NCBI GenBank assembly: GCA_012934845.2
Contig: WNNJ02000833.1
Span: forward strand, 1-64,000
Direction of reading: 5' to 3'
Source: Pomphorhynchus laevis
Taxonomy: Eukaryota; Acanthocephala; Palaeacanthocephala; Echinorhynchida; Pomphorhynchidae
DNA: 64,000 bases
The notes under the pieces are model-generated. The model saw only the letters and a program-made list of their open reading frames with translations, was not told where the DNA came from and ran no database searches. This document shows positions 1-13,250 of this stretch, one piece after another. Position 1 is the first letter of the stretch. Each line of letters opens with the position of its first letter. Made by a program: the position numbers and the translations under genes.

Positions 1-121
1 TAATTTAAAATAACTAATAAATTTAATAAATTCATTTTTTATAAATTTAAATATTTATCGCTCAATAACAGCAGCACATGCCCAAAGCAAATTGGATCTA
101 AGCATGTACAATACATCTTTT

Positions 122-153
122 CTGAAGATGCTAACAGAAGTTAGCGAAATATC
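122..153 (+). ncRNA. hammerhead-ribozyme-like motif
   Basis: The sequence reads CTGAAGA, then a perfect 6-bp stem (GCTAAC / GTTAGC) with an AGAA loop, then GAAA and TATC. This is the order of a hammerhead core (CUGANGA, stem II, GAAA, an NUH cleavage triplet) with one extra U before stem II and almost no stem III. Such short-stem hammerheads are known from Penelope-like retroelement termini. Near-identical motifs occur near 12.83, 15.54 and 58.05 kb. Activity is not shown. Confidence 0.5.
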
Positions 154-514
154 AAAAATAATTTATTCTTTCTTTTGATCCAGCTCCAATAATTATTATA
201 ACGTAAAATGCTATAAGATAGTGAATACTTTGCAAACAGCATCCATCTATAGGCTATCTTAACTAGATTTAATTATAATAGCCACTGCAACCTCTGGAAT
301 TGTCTAGCAATGTACAACTGTGTATAATGAACGAGTAAGCAAACGTAGAATGGAAAGATACCAGATGAGTCGTGTAGATATTATTAAGGTTATCGGACAT
401 TTCCTTCAAATAAAATTTGAAATTATTTTTAATATTTCGACACTAAGCAGGTACATTTTCAAATATTACAACTTTTTGATTGACACTTTCTTGATTCCAA
501 ACATCTAATAATAA
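154..514. other. AT-rich stretch, no gene seen
   Basis: No exon or RNA gene is supported. A short open frame of 62 codons at 320-508 has no recognisable similarity. Confidence 0.5.
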
Positions 515-1680
515 TTATCGAATGATAGGCTAAGTTGTATAATAGACAGTTATTGTAGTAAAATACACTAATCGACAATAAATGTAAATAATAACAATAA
601 AAAATACCATAAACTTCATTAATAAATGAATATATAACATAAATATAGGTAGACTTAAATAATTCTAAAAGTAAAGAAATAATAGGGTCAGATTTAAGTA
701 AATATATTCCTAAAATAAGGTATAAACTCCTACCACCATTAGGACGAAAAATTTGTAATTATAATAAAGAATTAAAATCAATATGTAACGATAATATTAG
801 AAACATAATGGAAACAGAATGCAATTGTAAAAGTCTTAGTTTTGATAAAATAAATGAACATATATGTACCCATAATCTAGAATTAATTGAAAATTGTGAA
901 TTAAGAAAGCTGCTATTAAAAGGGTATAAATATAGATTAAATAATAACAACGACAAAAATAAAATTTACAATTCGTTATATAATAACTTAAATGATTACT
1001 TTAGTAAGCTGATTAATAGTGAAAGCTTAAATACATCTAAGATGAACATCTGGAAGACTTATATATTTGATAAAATTAAAAATAAAATGAAAATAACAAA
1101 CAATTACAAAAGGAAAGATAAAATTAATAAAGATATGTATACAGAACTTACTAAATTAAAGAATAACTATATAATAACAACTATTGATAAAGCTAGTAAT
1201 AACTTTGTCTTCATATGCAAAAAGCATTATTATGATATACTAATGAAAGAGGTTAATTCTAATGATTTAAATGTAAATTCAACATATGAACGTAGTGAGT
1301 TGAGTTTAGAAACAATTATTACAAGTCACTGTTCTATAATGGATACAAAGGGTATAAAGGTTGAATCAGATAATAAAACTATACCTATATTATATTGGAA
1401 TCCAAAATTACATAAAAATCCAATAAAACCTAGGTTCATATGTAGTGCTTTTAAATGTACATTAAAACCACTTTCTGTCTATATGAATAAAATACTTAAA
1501 GTAATTAAAGCACACTTCAAAAATATTGTAAGGTAATCGAAATTAATACTGGTATAAAACACTATTTCAGTATTAATTCTACAAAAGAATTTTTAGAAGA
1601 GACAAAAGGAATAAATTTTCAAAATATAAATACATACGATTTTAGTACGCTTTATACAAATCTAGATTTTAATGTCAATT
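515..1680 (+). mobile_element. Penelope-like element fragment, 5' part of the RT region
   Basis: An open stretch at 808-1536 encodes the N-terminal part of a PLE reverse transcriptase. It has a Cys-rich segment (CNCKSL), a DKASNNFVFICKKHY stretch and the YWNPKLHKNP block that precede the palm in this family. The same protein is encoded on the minus strand at 13.9-14.8 kb, and DNA similarity starts near 515 with the segment around AGGCTAAGTTGTATAATAGA. The copy lacks the palm half and stops matching near 1680. It is an old, incomplete copy. A separate ~100-bp stretch near 563-660 has no counterpart in the other copy. Confidence 0.75.
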
Positions 1681-2639
1681 TAAATAATATCAATTAAAAT
1701 ATATAAAATATGCAGTTTACAATCCAGTTACTACGTCCATCTAATGAATTTTGAGATTTCTTACAAAGATAAGATCACCTACTATATTAATTACGAATTA
1801 AATGCAAGCGTTAAGAATTCAACTAGGGCTTGTCTTAGAAATAATCAATGAATTTTTAAATTCAGATTTTTAAATTACGATTTGTATCATATTAAATTAG
1901 CAACTTAAAGCAACTTTTAAGGTAAACATCACAATTCCTAATGCAATCTTCTACGTCTGTATTGAAGCAGAATTAAGTCTTTTAATTTAATAACTTTGTT
2001 GAATTAACTTGTGATTATTAGTTATTATTTTAAGTAAATTTGTCTTAGTTTTTTATATTTTTCGATTTCTTGCTAATTTTATTCTTGTTTTCTTCTTGCC
2101 TTAATAAGGAGCATTGCAAATAACTATCAACTTGTATAAATTTACAATATTTTTAAGTAGAAAAGTAAAACACGCAAATATATTTACTTTAAAGGCAAAG
2201 CTTCAATTAGATGCATATATATTTGTAAAGATTCGATACTCTAAAATGATATACTTGAACATTATTGCAACATTCATTGATGTGTGAATCAATGATATGC
2301 AAGCGACATGCTTGATTTCAGTTCGACTGACAAGTAGAAACTATTAAAGTTAATAATAAATTATGAACACTTATGATCTCATAATAATAAATATTTATTT
2401 AATAAAAAATGCATATACAAAGATACAAAGATACGCTCACCTACTATATTAAATGTTAATTACGAATTAAATACAGGCGTTAAGAATTCAACTAGGGCTT
2501 TTCTTAGAAACAATCAAAATTTTCATAACAATAAAGATTTACTTAATAAATAAATACATATACACAATAAATATGGTCTAAATAAGAAGTTAAGAGAAAA
2601 CATAGCTTGATGTAATTATTGCCTCGTTCGGTATTTCCA
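1681..2639. repeat. AT-rich stretch with an 85-bp direct repeat
   Basis: Two similar segments at about 1764-1848 and 2426-2517 share blocks such as CACCTACTATATTAA and AAGAATTCAACTAGGGCTT. They are direct repeats about 660 bp apart. No coding sequence lies between them. They could be ends of a small non-autonomous element or a local duplication. Confidence 0.5.
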
Positions 2640-3470
2640 GTCTTCAGCAAGTCAGCAAATTTGTGGGATCAGGTGCATACCAACCACACCAACGCGCTGC
2701 CTTCCGACTGAACCACCTGAGAATCCAGTCGAGGCGGGCGATGGTTGATAGTATTGATGTGAGGAGCTTCAGAAATCTTAGTCTTTGCTTAGGGGGACGT
2801 CCTATAGAAAAGAAGACTAATTCCGAGATTGCACAATACACAACGGCGTACCTCAACACTTACGCTTAACGACATACGCTGATCTCGTTTCAGGATCCAT
2901 CTAGCTTTCTTCAGGACACTTGAACCTATTTAAGTTTGATCCGGCCGTCCATTTAGACGTAATGGTAAACTCCAGGTATGTTACTCGATGCAAGAATCCC
3001 GGGATTGGTTGATTATTCAGAATGGAAGAGAGATATGAGATTGCTAATCTCTTGAGCTTTTTCTTCGTTGCAGGGGTCCCATTAAAGACCACAACCTGCG
3101 ATTTAAAGGAGTTGAGAACAAGATTGGATTGGGGAAGCTGGTATTTTAATCTTAAAAAGAAACGGATGATATCCGAGACTACATCCTTGCACCTGCGTTT
3201 AGAAAACAGGGATGTGGTATCATCAGCGTATACCACTAGATCTTGATCGCGTTTAATTATTTTGAATAGTTTGATGGAAGCAGCACGATATAAGATAAGA
3301 GAAAGTTTGGAGTATTAAGGCACACTTGTAATAGGGTAGAACTAGCGTGTATCATGATCGTCTCCATAGAAGAATCGCTTGGTGTACTGCAAAATCTTCA
3401 CCCTGTTAACAATTCTCACAGGCAATTTGAGGGAACTGAGAGAGGAGATAACATATGATCTCAATAGCAC
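2640..3470 (-). mobile_element. LINE fragment (APE-type, jockey/CR1-like), 3' half
   Basis: Minus-strand frames at 2901-3236 and 2644-2859 encode a non-LTR reverse transcriptase tail. They show YADDTTSLF, then SNLVLNSFKSQVVVFNG and, further on, a C-terminal RLDWILRWFSRKAARW block. The same family recurs at 58.55-61.75 kb (minus) and its 3' end again near 61.8 kb (plus). The copy is 5'-truncated and split between frames, so it is dead. Confidence 0.8.
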
Positions 3471-4590
3471 CTAATCACTATATATATGCATAACAAATAT
3501 TTTCAGGTGTAATTAAATGTTATTATTAAAGAGCATTTAAATTTACTGCCATAATTTATTTTAATATTTTGAATTATGCAAGATAATTACTATAATAAGG
3601 TAAATAAGATATCGATTTGTACACTGACTAAAGTTTAACCACTCAAGTCAAACGAGTTATCACACAAAAATAACGATTTTTAAATTTTTACCAACGATTT
3701 AAAATGTTTATGCAAAATGTAATTTTAATATTTTGCTTTTATCACAATAAAAATTTATCACTTAAATTTATATGATTTTCTGAATTCATTGTGATTTGAC
3801 AAATTTGTGTTTAGTTTACTGTTACCTTTTTATTTAAAAAATTCGAAAAGTAAGAGCAATTTTGTGTCTTGTAAATTTGAAGTAAATTGATTGCAGCGAC
3901 ATGGGTGTAGCAGTTGTGCTATTGCAATATATCTGTTGTGAGTACAAAAGGTATCACAGCTGTGATTACAAATTTTTGCCTATGCTTTCAAATCTTTATA
4001 AAAGCTGAAAAATAATAGTATATAATTTTGATTACGCCATAAAATATTTCAATAGTGCGGTACAGGTAGAAACATTTTCGTTGATGTTTAGAAATTATTT
4101 TTAATAGTTGCTTCTGTTTATCAAGCCACATCTATAATTATCGCATGATTATTCCTATTGGAATTAAATGTAAAATTTGTTTCGTTAAAATCACATTTTT
4201 TAAAAATGAATTTATTTTACTAGCTGTAAATTGAATACGGAAGAATACAACGATGCTATCTATAATTTTTGAATAATTCTAGTCAACCGAATTGTAATTT
4301 GCAATTTGAATATTGAAAATATTTATTTATTTCTTCGAAGAAATTAGTTTAATTTCAAAAATTTAAATATTTTGTAGTTTCTTACAGATTTTGAATTACA
4401 AAAATTTAAATTAAATCAAATTAATAAAATTTTAATTAAAACATTTAGTTATTATTAAATAAAATAGTTTAATTTTTTTGTAAATTCAAATGATTGTATT
4501 TACTAAAAGATTCCAAATTAAAAGCATAAAGTTTGCCATTTATACAAAATACTCAAAATTTGTAACAAAGAAAAATAACATGAAAGAATA
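3471..4590. other. AT-rich stretch, no gene seen
   Basis: No exon-like or RNA-like sequence was found on either strand. Confidence 0.4.
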
Positions 4591-4598
4591 CTGTGACA

Positions 4599-5205
4599 GG
4601 CTGCCTCTGTGACATTGTGAAAATGCATTTCCGACATCTAGCTTAAATTGTTGGTAACGTTAGCTCTTAAATCCAACAATTTGCAATGCAGACCATCATA
4701 AACTACCAGAGGATCAAACTTTCGGATGCTTGACTGTAAGAAACCGAGATTGAGTGGATCAATTCTTTCTATGTAATCATAAGAGTTTTGTTTGAATCGG
4801 TATTGCTCGAGATTGCGAATAGCAATTCTTTCCGTATCTTTAAGTAAGTGTTAGAGTCGAGCATATTCTTCAGTCTGCAAACTCTCGTCACTCCCAGCTG
4901 GTGATTTTCTGCTGAGTGGTTAGGATCGTCTCGGAGTGATACATTAGACTGATGAAGCTGATGATCGAAGTCCAGTTTTTTAGCAGCAAATATGGATTAA
5001 AAATCATTCGTAGCCAGCTTTGGCTCCTGGACCACAGTTTCAAGCGATTTTTCGCAATAACAATTTAATAAAATGACGCATTCCTTAAGGAATCCTGTGA
5101 GAAATTCAGTGCCCTCGTAATCAACGGATACGCATTTGTGCCTTATATAAAGAATAACTAGAAGGTCCACACACGCAACAAGCCAGTAAAAACGCTTCTG
5201 CACCT
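4599..5205 (-). pseudogene. coding-like segment of unknown origin, interrupted
   Basis: Base composition is more balanced than the flanks. The minus strand carries a 68-codon frame (4997-5203) that begins after a plausible acceptor and continues in the same frame, past stops, toward 4780. I recognise no family. The left end (about 4599-4640) resembles a segment repeated near 53.86 and 54.21 kb. It could be a decayed exon or part of an unclassified element. Confidence 0.3.
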
Positions 5206-5212
5206 GAGTTTC

Positions 5213-6718
<1,506 letters not shown>

Positions 6719-6990
6719 TTATTGTAGAAAATAAAATAATGACAGTTTTTAACAACAGCGTCCTTACTAAGCAAAAATAAAATGGCACAACAACCATATA
6801 TACACAACACTGATACGAAAGAATGTCATGTTATTTCGGTCATTATCTAATTCCCGCAAAAATTGTACGATGCTATATACCGAAATAACATGAAATTATT
6901 TCGGATCAGTTTGTGTAAATATGGTTGTCTCATTTTAATTAATAAGGACGCTATCCTCGTAAGCTAGCATTATTTTGTTTTCTACAATAA
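6719..6990. mobile_element. foldback (MITE-like) element 1
   Basis: The two halves are imperfect inverted copies of each other over about 110-120 bp each. The outer ends are TTATTGTAGAAAATAAAATA and its complement ending TCTACAATAA. Inner arms end at TTATTTCGG / CCGAAATAA around a 40-base loop (about 6840-6879). It has no coding capacity. Size and structure suit a MITE, but no target-site duplication was clear. Confidence 0.75.
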
Positions 6991-7082
6991 AGTTTTTGAT
7001 ATTAATATAAAGGCATATTATATGATATATTTATTATAACATATATTATATAATATAGGTATATATTTTATTATCATATTAA

Positions 7083-7265
7083 AATAATAGCAAGACATCG
7101 TCTTTCAGAGGAAATACATCATTAGCCCGTATTTGGCTCAGCTTCTATGTTGGGTTGAGGAATATATGGGCCGAAACATGATAATATAAAAGTTCATTTT
7201 AATGACCTCTAATCCTTATTCTTATGATATCGTGAAGGTCGATTGAAATCGGGCTAATGATCCTT
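7083..7265 (+). repeat. PLE 3'-region repeat fragment
   Basis: This matches the GC-rich conserved block of the PLE 3' region. It contains CAGAGGAAATACATCATTAG, then CTATGTTGGGTTGAGG, GGGCCGAAAC and TGACCTCTAATCCTTATTCT. The orientation is opposite to that at 12.9-13.2 kb. Similarity fades after about 7230. Confidence 0.7.
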
Positions 7266-7289
7266 TGATGAATGCTTATTTATCTATCG

Positions 7290-7716
7290 AATAGTTGCTA
7301 GGCCAAACAATGTGACTTTCGCATTGGAAACCAGCAACAGAATCCTTCCTTCATGACATCAGATTCCATACACCCTGACTACTAACGGCATCATTTTCCA
7401 AACTGCTTTTTCGTTTCGACGGTTTCTGCCACATATTGTTAGCCCCGTGCTCATCAGAAGGCTGAATACTAACTCTTCTCATTTCGAAATTTGACTCATC
7501 CAAGATTCGAGGTATCGCTCTTCGTACTTGGCTTGCGCCCTTGACTGCTAGGCTACGGATCCAGAATTATCAGATTTCACACAGTATATGAAACCTTCCA
7601 CCATGATCTCCAGAAACTGCATTGTCCGAAATGCTCACTGGCATGCTTATCATGAAGGAAGGATTCTGTAGCTGGTTTTTAATGCGAAAGTCACCTTGTG
7701 TGACCTAGCAACTATT
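7290..7716. mobile_element. foldback (MITE-like) element 2 with 67-bp inverted ends
   Basis: Inverted terminal repeats span 7290-7356 and 7650-7716. The left begins AATAGTTGCTAGG and runs to CCTTCCTTCATGA; the right is its reverse complement with a few differences. The interior (about 290 bp) is less AT-rich than the flanks and has no open frame. The element sits between pieces of the PLE 3'-region repeat, so it probably inserted there. No target-site duplication is obvious. Confidence 0.82.
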
Positions 7717-7727
7717 TAATATATATA

Positions 7728-7890
7728 GTTATCAGATCAGATAACTGAGTATACGTATATTATACGATATATTTATGACATAGCGACAATATATATTGTA
7801 TAAATCTTATATAATTATTTATTATTTATCTTTATATTTATTTATATATCGTATAAAATACGTAGACTCAGTTATCTGATCTGATTTTAT
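7728..7890. repeat. two inverted PLE 3'-terminus copies
   Basis: The conserved terminus appears as GATCAGATAACTGAGTATAC near 7735 and, inverted, as GTAGACTCAGTTATCTGATC near 7868. This makes a large palindrome around an AT-rich centre. The terminus recurs more than ten times in the window. Confidence 0.65.
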
Positions 7891-8004
7891 ATGTTGTCTA
7901 CATTGATATTATATGTCTTGCCATGATATATTGCTATAATGTCTACATTATGCATTTATTACTATTTCTGTAAAATTTACTCTTTTTTGTTTAATTTCAG
8001 TTTA

Positions 8005-11000
8005 ATGGAAAAGAAACACGTGAATATCGAAAGAGAGCTTAAAAATATTTCATTTGAAAAAGGTAATAGAGAATGCTTTGACTGTGGGCAAAACGGTGTA
8101 ACATACGCGAATATGACTCTGGGAACATTTGTATGCACCAAATGCTGTGGCATTTTGTAATAATAATTATTAAAAAAATCATTATGATGCCAAAAAGTTT
8201 AGACGCGGTCTCAATCCATGCCATAGGATGAAATCACTTAGCGTCTGTAAATTTAATGAAAGTGATTTAAAGTTTTTGCAAAGCAAGGGTAATAAGGTAA
8301 TTTGCAGGAGTTTTTAATTTAATATTTTAAAATAAGCAATGTATAATACATTTCCTTAAATAATGATATCATTATATAATATAATTTAAAATTATATCAT
8401 TAAAATTATAATTTTAATTATAATTTAAATAATTTCCATATTAAAATTCTTTATGATATTCTGCAATTTATACAGTAAAATTATATATATTAATACTTTT
8501 ACATATCAATATTATATAATATTGATATTATTATATTAATAATATTAATAACTGACAATAATTTATTCTTTAAGAAATAAAAAGGAACTGCACATATATG
8601 TTAAATCATCACATATTCTGAACTGCACACATATGTAAAAATAATGTTTAATCTATGATTTAATTGTAAGTAAAAAATATCTACAAAATTAAATCTTAAT
8701 GAAGGATATGCTTATATCCGTCGATGATATTGAGCTAAGTGCATCCTTCAAACATTTTACAATAAATAATAATCAATTGTAAATACTTTAAAAACTAATA
8801 TATGAATTTTTAAGCAAAGCTATTATTTCAGTAAATTACAGCTTAATGGATCGACCTGATTTATTTAAATAACGTAGTTTAATTGCAACATTAATTACAG
8901 AGAGCGTCGATTTAAATAAATAATTTATCTGCAGGTACGAATATTAATATATTAAATATTAATTTAAAATAAAATAAATAATTAATAAATTAATTATTTA
9001 TAAAATTATTTATTAATAGAAATAAATAATTTAATAATAATTTTATTATTAAAATTATTTATTAATTATTAATAAAATAAATAAATTCCAAAATAAACTG
9101 TAAGTCAATGAAAAATAAATTGTTCTTTTTATATTTTTATGGTGTTTGATGCTTTCAATTAACTTTCAGTCATTCATATAAAAAACTTAAAAAAACCACA
9201 ATTTATAATAAATAGTATGTATTATAATAAATATTATATTATAGATTTTACAATTAAAGATTTATTAGATTTATTCACAAGAAATTGTAAAATTTTTACT
9301 AATGCAACATTAAATACTTTTGCTTTAGCCATTTCCTAAAACATAAAGAAAATTCCGTTATTAGCGTTATATACTGATATTATATGTATACTTTTAATTT
9401 ATTATAGTTTAATTTGCTAACAAATAATATATGTAGTATAAATATTATATAAGTTATCTAAATTATTTAAATAATTTAGTCTTTGGTCGGACTCACGCCC
9501 AAAGACGCAGCAAAGAAGGCATTTTGGCGTCAACGATCGTGGCAAGCGGACCCCGTCATACGGGATAAACGCTAAGAAGAAGAAGATCTAAATTATTTAA
9601 AACATTCATTTATAGCAACAATTGACCGTCCTTCATTTCAAAGGCCATTAAAAATAGATTGACAAAACCATTCTTGTTGATTATTTATTTGAAAAATTAT
9701 TTTTTGCAAACAGCTATTTACAAAACGTTTTTTCGAAGATTTAACTGTATTTCAAATAAAATTAAACTTTGAAATTATTAAATTATAAAACTTATTAAAT
9801 TCTATATAATTTTATATGATTTTGAATAATATTAAGCTAATTATTATGTAATTATATTCATTAAGTATTAATTATTATATAAGTAATTATATAATTGCAA
9901 GTTATTACAAATTTAATTTATTTATATAATTACAAATGCGTATTTATAATTTAATTTATTTATATTTCAAATAAAAGTGATTTTAATTAATTATAATACT
10001 TTTAATTTACATTTTAATTTACAGCCAATTACAACTGATCATTCATATATCTTTTAATTTCAATAAAATTAACTTAGTATTAAAAATTTTAGGGTAAATG
10101 TTTTAAGATTAAATTTTGATAATTTGATTCTTAAATGACAATAAATAACGATAACTGACATTTGACAATTAATGTAAGAATAAAATTGACAAAATATAAA
10201 ATATATCAAATATATAAATTGTCAAAACAATGACAAAATATGAAATCACCAGTGCAATTGGATGCTTTAAATTACAGTTGTTTTGTGCATACATTAAATA
10301 CTTAATGTTTACAGATAAATCGGATATATAACATAATAAGTTTAAACATGACGTTATAAGCATTTAGCACTTTTAAATCTTGATTGTTTATTTTTCGAGA
10401 TTCGTATTTTTGATACCTAAATCAAATAAAAATTAAATTTGGTTTTTATTTATTTTGAGGTTAATTTGTTTGAGGTTTATTAGTTTTTTTATAATTTTGT
10501 TTAAATTTTGAATTTTAATATTTCTTATTTATTAAATTTATTTGAATATAAATCTTTTTAAATAAATAATTTTAATAGAATACTTTTAACTAAGAATTTT
10601 AAAATTTATTCAATTTTTCATTCTCGTAAATAACGATGAATTGTATTTTACAAGAACGATAATACTTCTAGATTTATATCATTAATATTTTATAATAATT
10701 CTAGGCTTAAAAAATATAAGCTCTTTATATATGGGGAGAGTGGTTAAATAAAAAGAATGATCCGAAATGCTCCTTCATATTTTGAAGGCTTATGTTTTAA
10801 AGTTTAAAAACATTACAAAACAAGAAGAAAAATGCGTCCTTGTTTTGATATAAAAGTCAGCATTTTTTTTAATTATATTTTTGAAATAAAATTCATATTA
10901 CATAATTTATCTCTTTAATTTAATTGTCTGTGGTGACTGATATGCAAGCAAATATATTTTACACAAAATCGTAATACATTTAATGAAATTTATATTCTAA

Positions 11001-11173
11001 TTGTGAAATTAATTTTGGAATATTCTTTTAAGTATATGAAGAAACTTATCACAGATGATTATATTACAGTTGATTACTCGCTTTTAAGAAAGGACTCAGA
11101 TGATCAATTAAAGAAACATCTTATTCTTAAGTATTCAAGTGGAAGGTATTTGACTTGGAAAAATAATATTAAA
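8005..11173 (+). CDS. AGFG: ArfGAP domain of an AGFG (HRB/drongo) protein, first three recognised exons
   Basis: AGFG proteins are ArfGAP-fold factors with FG/NPF tails that act in endocytic adaptor and RNA trafficking. Exon 1 (8005-8156) follows a strong acceptor ending at 8000 and starts MEKKHVNIERELK. It carries the ArfGAP zinc finger CX2CX16CX2C (CFDC ... CTKC) and, across a 46-nt intron (8157-8202), the CX4R arginine finger in GILRGLNPCHRM. Exon 2 (8203-8296) ends GNK in phase 0. Exon 3 starts at 11033 (YMKKLITDDY) and includes DDQLKKHLILKYSSGRYL, matching the family block KVKEFLQEKYEKKRWY with exact spacing. Its donor is either at 11145 or 11173. The C-terminal exons are not identified with certainty; those at 18.1-21.2 kb are candidates. 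Confidence 0.78.
8909..10060. repeat. segmental duplication, copy 1
   Basis: About 1150 bp matches 11284-12430 almost base for base, differing mainly by small indels. It lies in the intron before the third recognised AGFG exon. Both copies contain the same 5'-truncated RTE tail with the same flanking duplication, so the RTE insertion came first and the segment duplicated later. Confidence 0.95.
9472..9585 (+). mobile_element. RTE LINE 3' end fragment, copy 1
   Basis: About 105 bp matches the extreme 3' end of the complete RTE element at 21.7-24.9 kb. It starts at GGTCGGACTCACGCCC and runs through the ACGGGATAAACGCTAA stop region to AAG repeats. The flanks repeat ATCTAAATTATTTAAA (left about 9456, right about 9586), a target-site duplication. 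This is a severely 5'-truncated insertion of the same young family. Confidence 0.92.
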
Positions 11174-11174
11174 G

Positions 11175-11283
11175 TTAATCTTTTATATTTTTTATGATGT
11201 TTGATGTTTTGAATTAACTTTCGGTCATTCATTAAAAAGCTATATCATTAAAAAATCACAATTTATAATAAATATTATTAGTT
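11175..11283. repeat. diverged third copy of part of the duplicated segment
   Basis: This resembles about 9131-9235 and 11505-11610, with shared blocks TTTGATG...TTGAATTAACTTTC and CACAATTTATAATAAATA. It is more diverged than the two main copies are from each other, so it is an older duplication. It immediately precedes copy 2. Confidence 0.7.
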
Positions 11284-12430
11284 GATTTAAATAAATAATT
11301 TATCTGCAGGTACGAATATTAATATATTAAATATTAATTTAAAATAAAATAAATAATTATTAAATTAATTATTTATAAAATTATTTATTAATAGAAATAA
11401 ATAATTTAATAATAATTTTATTATTAAAATTATTTATTAATTATTAATAAAATAAATAAATTCCAAAATAAACTGTAAGTCAATGAAAAATAAATTGTTC
11501 TTTTTATATTTTTATGGTGTTTGATGCTTTCAATTAACTTTCAGTCATTCATAAAAAAACTTAAAAAACCACAATTTATAATAAATAGTATGTATTATAA
11601 TAAATATTATATTATAGATTTTACAATTAAAGATTTATTAGATTTATTCACAAGAAATTGTAAAATTTTTACTAATGCAACATTAAATACTTTTGCTTTA
11701 GCCATTTCCTAAAACATAAAGAAAATTCCGTTATTAGCGTTATATACTGATATTATATGTATACTTTTAATTTATTATAGTTTAATTTGCTAACAAATAA
11801 TATATGTAGTATAAATATTATATAAGTTATCTAAATTATTTAAATAATTTAGTCTTTGGTCGGACTCACGCCCAAAGACGCAGCAAAGAAGGCATTTTGG
11901 CGTCAACGATCGTGGCAAGCGGACCCCGTCATACGGGATAAACGCTAAGAAGAAGATCTAAATTATTTAAAACATTCATTTATAGCAACAATTGACCGTC
12001 CTTCATTTCAAAGGCCATTAAAAATAGATTGACAAAACCATTCTTGTTGATTATTTATTTGAAAAATTATTTTTTGCAAACAGCTATTTACAAAACGTTT
12101 TTTCGAAGATTTAACTGTATTTCAAATAAAATTAAACTTTGAAATTATTAAATTATAAAACTTATTAAATTCTATATAATTTTATATGATTTTGAATAAT
12201 ATTAAGCTAATTATTATGTAATTATATTCATTAAGTATTAATTATTATATAAGTAATTATATAATTGCAAGTTATTACAAATTTAATTTATTTATATAAT
12301 TACAAATGCGTATTTATAATTTAATTTATTTATATTTCAAATAAAAGTGATTTTAATTAATTATAATACTTTTAATGTCCTTTTAATTTACAGCCAATTA
12401 CAACTGATCATTCATATATCTTTTAATTTA
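11284..12430. repeat. segmental duplication, copy 2
   Basis: This is the partner of 8909-10060, offset by about 2375 bp, and lies just downstream of the third recognised AGFG exon. It contains a 63-codon open frame (11521-11712), which is also present in copy 1 with small differences. That frame has no recognised family and is probably not a gene. Confidence 0.95.
11846..11956 (+). mobile_element. RTE LINE 3' end fragment, copy 2
   Basis: The duplicated counterpart of 9472-9585, with one AAG unit fewer at the tail. Confidence 0.92.
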
Positions 12431-12789
12431 AAATTAAATGAGATAAAACAAAATGTTTGTTTTAAGTATTAAAAATTAAAGTATTTTGATGTATTTCTAA
12501 ATTCCTTAATTTTAACTCAATTTAAATTTCTAAATTACTTGTTTCGTAATTTTTCATAATATAATACTGTAGACATTTTTTTAAATTTGTTAAATTTATT
12601 TAATTTTAATTTCATTTGCAAATGACTAAATTTTATTGCGCGGCATTGTTTTCTATCTTTCTATATTTTAACGATCATACAAACAGACAAAAAATGCAAA
12701 CGAAACTAGTCAGAAAAGCCTTACTTAGTGCTTATAATCATAATGACTGTTTCCTCTGTAAAAAGCTATTTATTTATATTTTTAATTAT

Positions 12790-12870
12790 TCAGGAACTAT
12801 CAGGTTTAGCTGAACGACAAGAAAAAGCATTTTGATATTTCGCTAGAAACAACTAGCATCTTCAGAAAAG
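12790..12870 (-). repeat. PLE terminal repeat with hammerhead-like motif (3' end)
   Basis: Reading the minus strand, 12864-12833 gives CTGAAGA, a GCTAG / CTAGC stem with a TTGTTT loop, then GAAATATC. The outer part (CAGGAACTATCAGG on the plus strand) is the inverted partner of the end at 15540-15621. PLE termini (pLTRs) are known to carry hammerhead motifs. Confidence 0.6.
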
Positions 12871-12889
12871 TTAATCTTTTCTCAAGATT

Positions 12890-13250
12890 AATTAATTAAA
12901 TCAGCTAACTGAGTCTACGTATTGTTATATAATTATAAAATAAACAAAATATAATAATGCTAAATCAAAATTTAATAATTAAATAATAAAATTAATAATT
13001 GTTATAAGATTTTTTATAATTCAAATCAAGTTAAAATAACAAATTGAAATTTAAAAAGTCATTTTTATGAATTGACTAATAAATAACAGACGTTGTATCA
13101 GAATAAGGATTAGAGGTCATCAGGAGGAACTGCTATGCTATCAGGTTTCGGCCCCTAACTCCTCTACCCAACATAGCAGCGGGGCCAAATACATGATAAT
13201 GATGTATTTCCTCTGAAATAACTCTGGTATATTATTCTAATACAAAGTAT
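12890..13250 (-). repeat. PLE 3' region with conserved structured block
   Basis: Between the RT and the terminal repeat lies an element-specific 3' region. From the outside inward it holds the terminus CAGCTAACTGAGTCTACGTA, about 200 bp of AT-rich DNA, and a GC-rich block at 13105-13210. In that block CTGCTATG, GGCCCC, CATAGCAG and GGGGCC occur in this order on the plus strand, allowing two interleaved helices (a pseudoknot). This region recurs alone at many other places in the window. Confidence 0.7.

Noticed and set aside
2663-3246. Plus-strand frames of 68 and 74 codons
   Set aside because: They are antisense to clear LINE RT motifs on the minus strand.
13100-13215. Full hammerhead ribozyme in the GC-rich block of the PLE 3' region (words CTGATGA and GAAAC are both present)
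   Set aside because: GAAAC comes before CTGATGA and the intervening bases cannot form stems I and III, so the hammerhead layout fails; the interleaved helices were reported instead.
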